Shown: positions 11,500-24,800 of the stretch, one piece after another
Numbering within the stretch: position 1 is the first letter of the stretch
Layout: each line of letters begins with the position of its first letter
Source of the DNA: Tubiluchus corallicola
Lineage: Eukaryota; Priapulida; Priapulimorpha; Priapulimorphida; Tubiluchidae
Reading direction: 5' to 3'
Assembly (NCBI GenBank): GCA_030141605.1
Contig: JAQGDQ010000213.1
Coordinates: 246,001 to 310,000 of the forward strand
Length of the DNA stretch: 64,000 nucleotides
Made by a program: the position numbers and the translations under genes
Notes under the pieces: generated by a model
Told to the model about the DNA's origin: nothing
Seen by the model: the letters and a program-made list of their open reading frames with translations, nothing else
The model's database searches: none

Positions 11500-11794
11500 T
11501 GAAAAATCATTAAATTTTTGGGCACTATTTTCTTGCCTCGGATAAATAGATGTGCTGTGAAGAAAATCGGCTAGTACAGGCGATAAGTCGGCTTTTGGCG
11601 CTGGCGATTTTGGTTGTGTTTTGTGTGGTTAATATTTTGATGTTTCCCGTGGAACTTGTCGTGGCAGGTTATTAGTTTGTTATTTATTTTCCACTTATTC
11701 CTAACTACACGTTTGAATTAAGACACTGGGTGTTGTGAATTTATCCATTCTACTTTTAATTAATAGTTTGTGCTTCATTAAACAAAGCCGACAG
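11500..11794 (+). promoter_or_regulatory. Probable Lgl promoter and noncoding first exon
   Basis: A less AT-rich stretch without an obvious TATA box ends at CCGACAG|GTGAGC (donor at 11795). This would splice to the acceptor at 12694 or 12700, just before the first coding exon. The transcription start is not visible, so the left border is nominal. Confidence 0.4.
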
Positions 11795-12752
11795 GTGAGC
11801 TATTTAGGTTAGCGTCCCGGGGCACCGGTAAAACGAGTTACGCTGGGCAGCATCGTAGCTATCTATGCCGGCATTCATTGAATAATATAGTGTTCTGTAA
11901 TATGCGCCAGTAGTTGTTTACACTGTTTTATAATACTGATATTGTAGTTAAAGGAGTACCTTATCCAAGAATATCTGGTCCGAACTGAAATCTATCATAA
12001 ATTTTTACCTCTGTAATACACTGCATAATCGTTTTCATTTTCTAATTTGAATTCAACATTGTCTTTATCGTTGCAGTTGTTATTTTGCTTAGATAGCTTG
12101 GGAAGGCCAAACTTTTTTAGTGCAGTGTAGCTTACAGAATTAGCAAAATCAGATAACTGAAATAAGAACTTTTTGGTGTAGTTAGTCAACAGTTTTAGAA
12201 AACTTTCATTCTCTGTTTTGTTGCAAATTTCCTTTTCCTTAAGTCAGTTTTTGTATATGTTTCTCATATGTATTTAACGTTGGTCTGCAAGACAGAGACT
12301 TAAAGTTTATACCTACTTAATGAAACCGTTCTATATGATAAAATGTAGGTACCTCTCAGAGTAATAAAAAAATAAAGTCTTGACCATGTATTTGCACAAT
12401 ACAGCATTTTATAGACCCTAAATTTTGCAGTTAGTTATTTAGTAGTTTGCAGTTTAGTAACAAACTTATTTAAATATACTTTAATATACTTTAGGTCTGT
12501 TTTGTAAAATTTTCATAAAACCATTTAACTGTAACTGCAATACAAATTTAAAGCACCCAGTTATTTGGCTAGTAAAAGGTGTTGCCTCAGAGAAGTGGTA
12601 TAGCCAATATGCTTTGTAAAACTTATTTAACTGAATGCTTTGCCTTTAGTACGGCACCTATTTTAGCCTTGTGATAATTTTGTTTTTATTTTAGTTACAG
12701 TTGGACAACTTGTTGAACATTTTGGATTAGCATTCACATGATCAGCTAGACT

Positions 12753-12887
12753 ATGGATGGAATAGTGAAATTCATTCGATCACATACGTTGCCGACATTG
12801 CAGAATCTTCCACATATTCCTGGTCTTCCCTATCATGAGAGTGAAGCCCGCCAAAAACTTCAAAAAGAGCTATTTGATTTCAAAAAG
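12753..12887 (+). CDS. l(2)gl: Lgl coding exon 1 (residues 1-45)
   Basis: It starts [11 protein letters not shown] and ends [11 protein letters not shown], the family N-terminal helix. A three-codon uORF (ATG ATC AGC TAG) lies at 12738-12749. The donor is AAG|GTAAAT, phase 0. Candidate acceptors for the 5' UTR part are at 12694 and 12700. Confidence 0.88.
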
Positions 12888-15800
12888 GTAAATTGGCAAA
12901 GAATGGCGGAGTCATTCTTTCATTAAACCCTTTTGTCCTTGTTTGGGTTTTTGTATAGATGCATTTGCACTGAGATAATTGTTGTAAAAAAATGAAAAAG
13001 TGATCATGTGTTTTTACAAATGACCGAACACTGTCTTTGTCCTTGAAAGCTGAAAAACCACAGAAGGTTCCTAACCAAAAGACCGAACAAATGAAAATCG
13101 GTGTCTTGAAACCAACTCTTCAAGTATGGGAGACGGTAAGTCTGGAAGTCGCATATGGTCTGGACAGTTAGTTGACTGCTTTGTGCTTGTCAATTTCAGC
13201 ATTGTTCAGCATTGCAGAGATTAGCTGAATTTGAAACTGAAATATCCAGTTTCTTAAAGAAAGTGCTGGTGTCTTACCCTAGATTAGAATTTATTTGATA
13301 GCTATGCAAACACATTCTGAAAGGGAACATGATTTGCATGTTGGTGTGAAAGTGAGCCTTAACATACGGGTTGCAAAAAACTGTGATTTGCACTTGGTAT
13401 TAATATTAACTGGCCATTGAGAAAGTAAATACACTAGCAAACTGAAAATGTGAGTCTAGTTGGAGTTACTAAAATGAGGAGAAAATGGGAGATAATCAAC
13501 AACCCATGGAACTGCAAAACATAATATAAGTCATGCTGTTGGGTGACTATGCTACTGTATACACAGTTGTTTTGCTTATGAAGAGAACTGTAGCAGTTAT
13601 TCATTGCAAAGATGTGCGAAAAGAAAGCCTAGTAGTGTCATATCAACTCTGCAAATTATATATGTGTCAGTTATCAGTATCATTGATTAGATTATGACTG
13701 TGAATGCCAGAAGTTAACAAACTGATGGGTTTGTTTCTCATCAACTGTTGACCCGTCTATTATCCCCTCAGCTCATTAGCTACAGGGTTAATAATTGTTA
13801 TGAAATAAACCACAATGGTTTATTAGCTTTTGGCATTCGCAATCATAATGTAATTGCAGACCTCAGCAGACTTTGAAGCTTTTTAATGCATTATTACGAT
13901 CACACTGAGAATTCATAGTTATTTTTACATAAAAAAGCTTATAAATTAAATAACTTACCTTTTTCTGGCGAGTATTGAATGCTTGCATTACCATACAGAT
14001 CGCCATGTTCCGCATCTTTGCCACAAGTGAGTGAGAATGACGTACGTAGTGCAGAAAGCATCTTTGGTTACCGATGTTTATTTTCAAAACTTGGCGCATT
14101 TACCCGCATATTACAGAAAGGTGACTTAATGACTGCACTCATTACGTCACTCGTCTCACGCAACATTAACTGGCTGTTCTTCAAATTTAATACCGCTAAC
14201 AAGAAAGTGGTAAAAAAACAAAAGAAACAAGTTTTACAATACGTATATAATAAAACGAATTGAGTATTCCTAATAGGAGTAAGATTTTAGGTTGTAACGG
14301 CTTATATTATAGGGAGGGATTAATTTGACTTTTAATTAATGAGAAAGCATACTGTTATAAACTTTTAAATGTCTAAAACAAGAAACGTTTCTGTTCTAAG
14401 GTTCTCGTTGTAACTTGTAGTTTTGTATGTTACAAAGACTGCTTGACAAGGAATTTCCTATATTTCACTACACCAAATATAATAATAATGCCAGTTCTAC
14501 AGGCTTTGTGTGATAATGTAAAAAAACATTTCACACAAGAGAGTAATTAAAAAAACTTGTGGTTGTGCCTTCACATAAATGGTTTGCAGACTCAGCTCAT
14601 AGTCTGATTGCCACTGAAGTGTTATTGTTGTTTTATTTCACCTCTGATTACAAGCATATATTATTCTCTTTTCTGGGGATGAGCTGCTGAGGTCCGAGAC
14701 TGTTGAAGGAAAACAGAGATAGACTTATTGAAATAACTAAAAATGCTGACTGATGACTAGTGACTAATCTCTAATGTGGGCGGCACTAATCAGGAGCTAC
14801 ATTAGAATGCACCAGTAAAGAAAAAGGAAATGCTGTGGGAAGGTCTTGAGAAAAAACTGCAAAGGCAAGTGATGCAGCTGTAAGCACTCAAATCAACATC
14901 ACTTGACCTATTATTGTCCTGAACCAATACTGGAACTGAGTAAGTGCCTATTTCAGTACTGGTATGAGAAGCATTGCTTCTGGCCAAAATTAGCAAATAC
15001 TGCTGTTAACTATCTCACAATCTCAACTGCTTCAGGCTGCTACCATATTATTTGCTGTGCACAGCTTAACAGATTAATGTATCAGAGAATGAAAGAGGCT
15101 CACTGACGGTCACATACAATACTTTCTGGTCATTGACCATAATTTTTTATGTGGCCCATTGTTAAAATGAAAAAAAAAATGGAATTTATTAGTTTTAATA
15201 TCACTTATTAAATTCTTTTAATTTATTATGTGGCCCATTGTTAAAATGAAAAAAAATGAAATTTATTAATTTTAATATCACTTATTAAATTTATGGAAGA
15301 AGTTATTATTAATCGATAACTTTTATATTCAGATGCAGCAAACTATACTTGGCATGTCTCTAACACTTCCCGATACTACCAACACGTTATCACCTCATCG
15401 CGAAAGAATTGTCAAATGGTGACATAATTTAAGAAAATTATGAATTTGTGTTCTTTGGGATTTCAAATCTACTATTTCAAATCATGGACTTTTGCCCCTA
15501 TGTTTTTTCAATTATTATGTACCAGTATTTTTCATTTTACTATTAATTTTTTATGTTTTATTTAGCTTCTCTCGGCTGCTCCGCCGGTCTAACGGCTAAC
15601 TAGCGGCCAAACCGGCTAGACAATATTGATTTGAGCGTTTTCCAGTTTGCAGTACAGCTAAGCGTGTTATAAAACCCATTGGAAGGCACGGCTTGAAACG
15701 CTGGTTAACACGATTGCTTAATGTTTATAACTCTATGCTGTTTTCTCAAAGTTTTCTAAGGCAGCACTCATAGCGATAATATGATCGAGTTATATAAACG

Positions 15801-18800
15801 TTCTGTCACTGCTGTTACATCAGAGCTCCACTTTCACGAACCTGTTTAAGATACTGGTTGTCTCTCATGGTTTATTCATATCATGCTGGTTGCTTGGACA
15901 CGAACTAGGACTTTGGTGCTGTGCACCCAGCAGTACTGTCTGACCGTCGTACCATGTCTGGTTGCCTGGATACAAACTAGGACTTTGGTGCTGTGCATCC
16001 ACTCCCAGTAATAATTGTCTGACTAATGTTAGACCTGCAATTTTATAGCTGTAATCATAAAAAACAACTTTTAAATGGTTCCTCGTTGTTTGTGAAACTA
16101 GTCTAATTCTCATAAGAAATGAATATATATGCATTTCAAATTATTTGCTTTGGAAGAGTTAGTTTTGATAGCTTTCTAACAATAGAAGCACAAGTATATA
16201 GCCAGTCGCCATGATTTTGTGATTATACTGATTTGGTCTGGCTAGATCAGTAATCTCCTACTGGGCCAGACTGGGTGTTTGAACGTGCCGAGTTGAATGC
16301 ACTTGCGTAGAGGCATTCTACAGCAGTCACCACGCAATGACTCACGACTGCCTTAGCATAAAGGAAATAGTATGACTCATCCAGTAAACATTTATCACTC
16401 TACCACGTATGGAATTATTATTATTAGGAAGGTTGTGTAAACGTCTGTACCCGTGTGACATAACCATTCGAATTAATGTCCTGTCAGTTGACACCCGGTG
16501 GGACAATCAGGTTGAGTAATCTGGCTCTCCAGATCAATAATACGCGTGCTTAACAGCTATTCACTGATGCTATTATTACACAAATGTACTTGGCAGATAC
16601 TAGATAATAGGGTCTGTGCAATCTTCCACCCAATATAATCTGAGACATGTGTTGTGACTTGCGACGTACAGTTCGTCAGCCCGAATGTAAACAATATTAG
16701 GCTTGGGTGTAACATTAAATCTAGCACTGTATTTCACAATTTAGAACTCTTATATTAGACCCAAAGGATCTTTAACGCGTTATAATTTTATTTTGCTTGA
16801 AGTGTCCATTTCAGATATTGTAATTGAGCTACTTCCAATTCTTAAAATTTAGCTTCTCATTGAGCTTCTTTGTATCAGTTATGATCAGAACTCGCTCTAC
16901 ACATTTATCTGGGAAGGAGGGTATTTGAACCAGTTTCTTATCTCTGACTCTCCTAGGTTCTCTAACACCCTTGGGGGTGTGTTCAATTCACTCTTTTGAA
17001 GGGAGTTATCGACATGGTTTTGGAGACAATACTAGGATCACTTTCTAATGACACTTGTTATGCATAGAGCCACTTACTTTTGAGGAAAATGTCCAATTTA
17101 AGGTAGTTTGTCTTCAGTTTTTACGAATTTAGGTGCCGCCTTGGCCTCCGCGTCCCAGTTTGCCGTCTGTCCTTCATATACGTCAAATTTTCCCGTATGC
17201 AGAGTTCAGCCAGTTGTGTCATATGGCCTATTTAATAATGCACATATGCATTAACCGGTGGTCCCCTATCCATCCTCTGACAGGTCGTCCTTTAATCACT
17301 TAAAATATGTCAGGTGGTCTTTTATCCATAGTGGGCATTTGACCTTAGTCCTTTGACTTGTGATCCCTTGTCTGGTAGCCTTTTGACCGCCACCATTTCA
17401 TATACATGTATGTGCATTGTCTTCAGTCTAATTTCAGTCTTCAGTCTATACAATTGCTTTTATTTTTTATGTAATTGTATGTATTTATCTATGTGTGACA
17501 CTAATATTTGATGGTTTAATTATTGATGTATTGAGCCTGAAAATAGAGGCGTAATAAAATATTTATCATCATCATCATGTCTAATTTGTCGCCTGTGATG
17601 TAAATTTCAGCGGTTAAAAACGTTAGTGTTTGGCTGTCATCCCTCGGTCATCGCAGTATATGTAATTCTGTTCTATAATTGAAAAAAAATCTGGCTGCTG
17701 TTGCGTTATGTTTATATAATATATAATTATAAGTTCCATATACCTAAGCCAGGACATTGTTGAAATTGCTTTTCTAGTGTTAACCTTACGGACGCCTGCT
17801 GCACTACGATTCTTGAAAAAAATCCCTGTTATATACTAGTATAAGAGCTAAATTCCTATCATGACCTTGTTCATATTTTGTGACCTAGAGATATCTTCTG
17901 AGAACTCTGCCAATACAGTCCACCCTAATGACATACGGCCTGTGTCTTTTTTCTGAAGCGCGGAGCTTTAACGACGACCTAGAAGCAAGCATTTGGTTCG
18001 TTGAAAAACTAGTAAGAGATTAGCGAGCGCAGTGTCATCTCCACATGTTTTTAAAACGTATGCTCTTAACTGCGAATTTGATTTCGATTGGTTGGCTCTG
18101 GATATTCCATATTAATTTTAGAGTGGTTGTGTGCGTGCTTATGTATTATAGGTTTTACATAATACCCACCCACCCAGTATCTTCTATATGCTCGCAATAT
18201 TCCATGCTTACCTGTAATTATTGTGTGTAGTACTTAGACATCCTGTGGATCAAAGTTCTGGATATGTAAGTATTTTAAAGTTGTTGTTAATTGATCCGGC
18301 GACTAATTTTTACATAAACATAGTTAAACAAAAAATGTAGTCAGTTAGAATAGCGGAATTTCTGAATGAACTACAGACGTTTTATTACGTGTGTCTTCGT
18401 GGTGTCCACCAGGTTACGTCGTTTTTTTCAAACACCCCCGCAGCGAGGTTCGTTTAGCGGGAGATGGGAATGGTTTAAATTTCTTTTGTATGTTTATGCT
18501 CGTATATTACGTGGTCATTTCAAGATTTTTAAGTGTGTATTAAAATACAATAAATGTTGTTCGATGATTAGTTTTTCCTTCAAACATTTCCTAATGACAA
18601 CAAATGACTTGTGATTTTCTTATTTTTAAAGTTCCGAAACTCGCGCAGCTACATGTTAATCATGCAATGATTCACATGTAGTAATTTGAATAAATATCAA
18701 ACCTATGAAAAGCCAGCGAACACCATCCTTTTCAAAAATTTTCGAATTAATTTTATTACAAAAATGCTCATATCTATGTTCATGTTAAAAAAAACAGAAA

Positions 18801-21800
18801 ACTCTATCCTCAAGTCTATTTAATAAAAACAATCTTTTGTCTGTTAGTCTTGTACACAGCTTACAAATAGTGGTCCTTTGACTGGTGGGCCTCTGTCCAC
18901 CCCCTAACAGTAACAGGTTGTCTTTTGACCATTTTAAAGTATTGAAGCTGGCCATTTGACAGGTAGTCTTTTGTCTGGTGCTCCTTTGACGCCCCCTCCC
19001 CACCTCACCATAGTGATAGACAATAAAATAATCGTCTTGTTAAATATTGCTAACATGCCCAAAATTGTTTTTGAACGGTTTACCCAAGGAGACATTCCTT
19101 TAGAATTAGCCATATCTCTGGGAGCTAAACATCTTCATTCAGAAGAGAACGTGAGAAATTCGCGTTTAGTAGTTTACAATGTTCAACGATCGTCATAACG
19201 CGAGCGTTGTTGTGAAAGTCAATATTGCAATGGCAGTCTGATGTGTAATCGTTTTATACGTATGTAACTGCCTGGTGTACTGTACGACATTTTATTGTTC
19301 ATTTGAGGGTTGTTAACATTGTATAAACAACTTGTTTTATTATGCTCAGCTTTCATGCTTACCATGGCGCTAGATAATAAATTCAGCATCTAGGTTATTT
19401 AGTATGTTTCATGTGGTAAATTAAATTGCATTACTAGGTTTTTTTCTTAAACCTTTTTCAGTTTTTTTTTCTGAAGATTTAAAGTAAAGCTTAGAAATTT
19501 TGCATTTCTTATTCGAAAGAGTGTCAGCTATGCCAAAAGAATGTAACAAAGTCCATAGGTCAGATATTAACCTTATTTATTTATTTTTATTTAGACTGTA
19601 CGTCATGGATTTCCTTCCAAGCCCAGTGCCGTGGCTTACGATCCTGAGCTCAACATTTTGGCTATCGGAACCAAATCAGGACAGATCAGAATGTATCCTT
19701 TCGTAAATAAAATATTTTATCATAATAAGTTCTAATGCTTATTATGTACAGTTTTAACAATTTTTGCACAAAAAAATGCACTGGATGAAGTGGACGAAAT
19801 TTGACATTACAAATGCACATCAAGCACATTTATCAGATTAGTTAACATAGAAGCCAAGCATCAAGAAAATCGCAGTTTCAGTGGCTGGCCAGAAATGGCT
19901 AAATGCTTGTTTAAATTAATAAAAAAATTAAGCAAATTTCACAAAAAATTGCGAACGCTGGCAACATTCCAAGGTACTTCGCAAACTGGCGTAATAGTAA
20001 GAAACATCTTATTAGAAATAAACAGTTTATTAGCATACTTTTGATTTTTATTGAGTAAAACTGTGGAAATGAATTTTTGGTTTAGTATGAAACAGTGGCA
20101 AATGTGAATACATGTTCAAGCTCGTTATTCGTATTATAACATTACTGTACGTTCTGTAACGTCCGTAGAACTTACCTCAATGGTAGTGGAAGTTACAGTG
20201 CACTTCGGTCTGTTTTTCTTGGCACTTGCAGTTCTTTGCTAAAGTTTGCTTCTATTTAGATGTGCGCGCTTTTATCTTGTAAGTGGGCTGTACAGGCTTA
20301 CACATACTGACCAAGCATAATACGTGTATTTGCTCACGTTGGTAAATACACGTCGATTTGGGTAAATAAGTACCGATTATCAATTCTTTTGCCAGGAACC
20401 TATTTCTTGACGAGCCGCATACAGTCTGTTTTACAAAGGAAGTTGTTAAATCACCATCCATCGGTAGAGGTCCCCTGGGTAGGGCACTTGAACCTACTGA
20501 TTTTCTAACCCATAACTACTGAGTGAACACATCAGTTGAGGAATTGCGATATTAATTGATACATAGTGGTAGAGTCGATATGTGGGACCGGTAAAAGATT
20601 AGTGCTCACGGCACTATCTAGCTTCCGGCGAAGACTGTGACCTATATTTCTGATATAGCTTTCACATTCCTAACTTTTGCAATTAGGGGCTGACGGTGTA
20701 AGAGGTGCGATAGTGAAACTATTTGACATTAGGCGAGGGTCTCTTGAGTAACCGCCCGTCTTGTCTTTACCTCCATGTCCAAAATGTAAATGCACTGCTT
20801 GCTCCATTTCAGCTAAGTACTGTAAAGCCAGTTCCATTGATCGCTTCAACCTCTTTAATTCTAATTACATGTAATAGATTAAATGTCGTGGTTTCGTAAA
20901 ATTTTCGGAAAGGCTATTTATAATCTGTTTTAAAGTGCTTTTTCATATGCAACATCAACTGCTTTGCGTGTCATAGTTTTCGTCTGGCTCAACTCTTCGC
21001 GTGCTCTAATATTTTCTAACTAATAAAATGGGTGGCTTCTCAGAATATATCATTCTAGTACACGAGTCTGCTGTATCAGTATCCAGACAGTACGGTGCTC
21101 GCTGCAAGTCATCCAGGGTTTCTCGGTATAACGTATTGATTGCCGTGTTTTCTTCTGCAGCAGTTTTAGGGCCTGTCTGTCGATATAAATTAGGCAGCCT
21201 GCTGCTAGTGCTTTTTCTTCCCGTGACATAAAACCGATACCTTTCTCCATAAATTCTCGGTAAAAGTTCTAGTGGTCGAATGATGGTATTCGCATGCATG
21301 GCAGAGGACTGAAGGGCGTTGGCGAGCTGGCCAGGGAGTTTGGCTTCATAGAATAGGGTTAACACTGTTATCGTAATAATGGATTTTGCCTTATTGTGGG
21401 AATAGTAACGCAAACATTCTGTACCTCTAGTTTTTACACTTTAATCCTGAAATTCATTATCACGTCTTGGTCTGCTTTTGCAAACTTTAAAACCATAAAA
21501 AGGTCCTAAATTCATCTTGTCAATTTAGTATGCTACGGGACTGCTAGCAATTAAGTTTGAGAAAGTGACACACATCTAGTTGGCATCACGTAGGTGCAAT
21601 AGCTACATGTTTAGAAACTACTACTGTTTTCTACTACTGTATGGATGACAGGCAGTGATCTGTAGGAGGATTTAGTTCCTTGCTGTTATCATGGCACACA
21701 GCGTTGCTGGGTCTGCCGACCTATGAACAAGATTCAGAGCCGCTGATATCACTATGCCACACCACGATACCCATTCAAGTAATTCACTTTATTCTAGCAA

Positions 21801-24800
21801 CTTTAGTTGATTCACTCAAACATATATAATTACAATTCAGCAATGTGCAAATTTATAACAGTTGTCTAGAAAGTATATGGTACAGTAGCATAAAAAAGTA
21901 ATTCATTTTAAGCACATTCCAGTTTGCTTTGCCAGTTGGTCAAGTTAGTTGTTTTACATATTACGTTTCTCTGATTAAGCATGAGTTTTTTATATACTCA
22001 CATTTGTCTGATTAATTCATATGCTTGGGATTTGCCTGCGAAATAAATTAGAAATTAATTAAAAACAAAAAAAATCATTTGTAAGTGACAGTTTAATGAG
22101 GCAGTCTTGTGTTATTGTTTCTAATTCTATATGTTTTCGTGCACGATATTAATAAGAATTAAACACAATACAGCCTTTGTCATTGTGGTCATGTTAGTTT
22201 ATACTGTTCATTTTGGTTACTGTGCTGTACCCTTTTTTGATCATTTGATGTCATGCAAGCATGCGACCGATCCAGAATTTCACAGCCTCCTAACTTTCTT
22301 GTGTTTCTTTACTTTTCATAAGAAAGAATAGTTCCTCAACTGGATAGCAAGGCATAAACGCTTCAGATCCCGCGTCATGCTTTGTGAGTGAGTCTTAGTA
22401 GTTTATTTTCCATTTACCTGCTGCTCCTCACTCTTTCCAACGTTTAACGTATTTTGAATTTGAAAGGCAAATGCCCATTAAAGCTGTTTACTATAAATAA
22501 ACCAACTTTACTCGCTTAGTACAAGGTTTGCCAAAGTTTATATTCTAAACAGTGCACGTAATGTTAATTCAGCATTAGAAATTGTTAGGAACCTTGGACT
22601 TGGTCCAATAACAATGTACCTGAGCAAATACAGGTATAGCCAACAATAACCAACCTACAATAGACAACGTTTCTCCAGAGAGGGAGAGAGAGGCCCAGAC
22701 TATTGATTGACCAAGGCTACTGAACTCGAGAAGTGCTTCAGTTCAGAGAAGTAATGGATTGTTGTAGACGGCCGGCTTGCATGTTTTTAATGCCGGACGT
22801 AACTACTTGATAAACTGGTTAAATTGCAAGTTGCGAGTGAATGCTTCTGTGGATATTATTGTGTGGCGCTTCTTTCCAGCATAATATAGTAATAGAAAAC
22901 AACGACAATTACATTTTTATAGCTTCAACAGCACTTTAATTTCTCGTTGTGGAATTTCAAATTGGTTTTGGGCAAACTTGTTTAGTTTGCACGTTAGTTT
23001 GCTTAGTTAGTTAGTACTATTTAATTGTAGTTATCGATTTTTTAACCTAGTTGTACTCTATTCTACTGTAGCTTCACTGTACAGCTTATAGCAAGGCGTT
23101 TAAAACTATTAGAATTTTCTAATACCAGCCTTCTAATGTAGATGTTTTTGGTCATTCTACCGAAACATAAAACCTTTGCAAGACAAAATTGCGCTGCTCT
23201 TGTTTAAATAATTGGCTGATGAAGTCATATGTATGATGAGCAAAACATATGAAGTCACAGTAGCATTAAATTTTTAGTCTTTTATAAGTTTTATTTCTAA
23301 GCATTGCGAAATGTGAGTTTTGTATTTGAGGCATGGTTAATCCCATTTTGTTTTGCGTCAGTTCCCATCTCCAATACTAAATTCGGCACGTAACGCTAGT
23401 GTTGTTTAGCTGTGTCGCACATCATCCACTTCAACGGCCAACGTGGCAGGCGTTCATGTCTGTTTGAGTTACCCTTTGTCGCTTTGAGCAGTCCTTTAGA
23501 GTGGCTTATAATTAAATTGTCTGTAATTACGGCGTATCCCATAATCTTTTTCACCAATACAGCTGTATGATAATGAACTTCTCTGTGTAGCCAAATGTTA
23601 AAAACGCTCAACATTCGCTGAAAAGCCCGCGCGTTTAAATCGATCTCGCGACACTCGCACAATATTTACGTTTCCATGTGTTCTGTTCAATGCTTTGCAC
23701 TTTTCGGTAATATATTATTTTGGCGTCCATGTCAGTTATTCATAATCTTTGTGTACACATGATTCTGACACACGCTACTTGAGGCATTTGTGTAATCCGC
23801 GCTAGGAAAATGGTTGCTACTCAAACTAATTTTCTACAGCAATTTTAACATCAGTCACTTTTTTCACTAGCACAGGCCACAGTAATAAGCTGAAGAATCA
23901 ATCAATCGAACATAAATAACTGTGCTAGTGTTGTTTCTTAAACTTCTTTATATTTTTTTAGAAAGTGAACTCTTATTTTAATATTATCAAATTAAAATAT
24001 ATAATTTATGCCATCTGCTTGCACTATACCAGAGATTTTATTTTCTGCTACGCTTAATCGAGATGGAAGAGTATACACAAAAACGTGTCCTGCGCATAGT
24101 GTGGCGCCGCCCTGCAGCCACTATAGGTAGCTAGGTTTACACACGTATGACGTAACATTTAAAAAGGTACTTTTAGCCATTTAAACCTGCGATAAAAATT
24201 ATCACAAATACTTTTCCAGTATGTAGAAGCTCTAGAAATAAATACTGATGCAGTGATTATAAGAGAAAATCGTCATACCATTTTCATCATTCATGTCTTA
24301 CAGTACCGAGCTTTAAATTAGGACGTTATATTAGGCCAGTTATACCCAATTACACTATGAAACTTGCGTACGGTCACTCAACAGAAATCTTTGCACTTAT
24401 AAAATGTAATTTATGCAGTTGCTTTTGATCCGTGAGCACTAGCATCATGGATCTAGGAAAACCCATACCGTAGGAGAACTGATTTTTCATCATCTCATTA
24501 TGCATCCAGTTTGCCACATTTAATTCATTTTAACTCGCAAACGCAGAGTACTAGAGTCAGGAAACTTGCAGGGTAGATACTGTACCTGGGGTAGTGAGTA
24601 ACATACAGACATTTTGATGCCTGTATGTTACAGATACAAACACATTAATGCACAAAATATTTATTTATAAAATCCATTAATATTTAAAATAATCATTTTT
24701 ACTACTTAAAATAATTTATAAATTAAATGGCGGTTAACAAACACTTCATATGTTAGGTGGCGCATAAATTTTATGTGGACTACAACACATAAAAAGGTTA

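Larger units (their letters stand above)
7496..11790. other. Intergenic region between pentraxin copy 2 and Lgl
   Basis: It contains the 3' UTR of copy 2 (AATAAA at 8192-8197), a CRE-like TGACGTCA at 8075-8082, and a decayed retrotransposon endonuclease at about 9450-9867. A perfect CTCF-core-like motif lies at 10562-10573. The upstream flank of Lgl runs from about 11500. Short ORFs at 9156-9344 and 10187-10549 resemble nothing I recognise. Confidence 0.55.
12888..19594. other. Lgl intron 1 (6.7 kb)
   Basis: It contains a tandem duplication at about 15148-15292 and another at 15882-16023, a GC-rich imperfect hairpin at about 15578-15612, and a degenerate GGTCNTTTGAC array at 17255-17392 with a second at 18866-19005. 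A possible alternative first exon ends at 13135. No other gene is recognised. Confidence 0.6.

Noticed and set aside
16880-16940. GGTTCAAAT B-box-like word on the minus strand
   Set aside because: No matching A box or cloverleaf could be found.
20440-20540. tRNA-like segment with GGTTCAAG on the minus strand
   Set aside because: The B-box-like word is only about 15 bases from the A-box-like word, too short for a tRNA.
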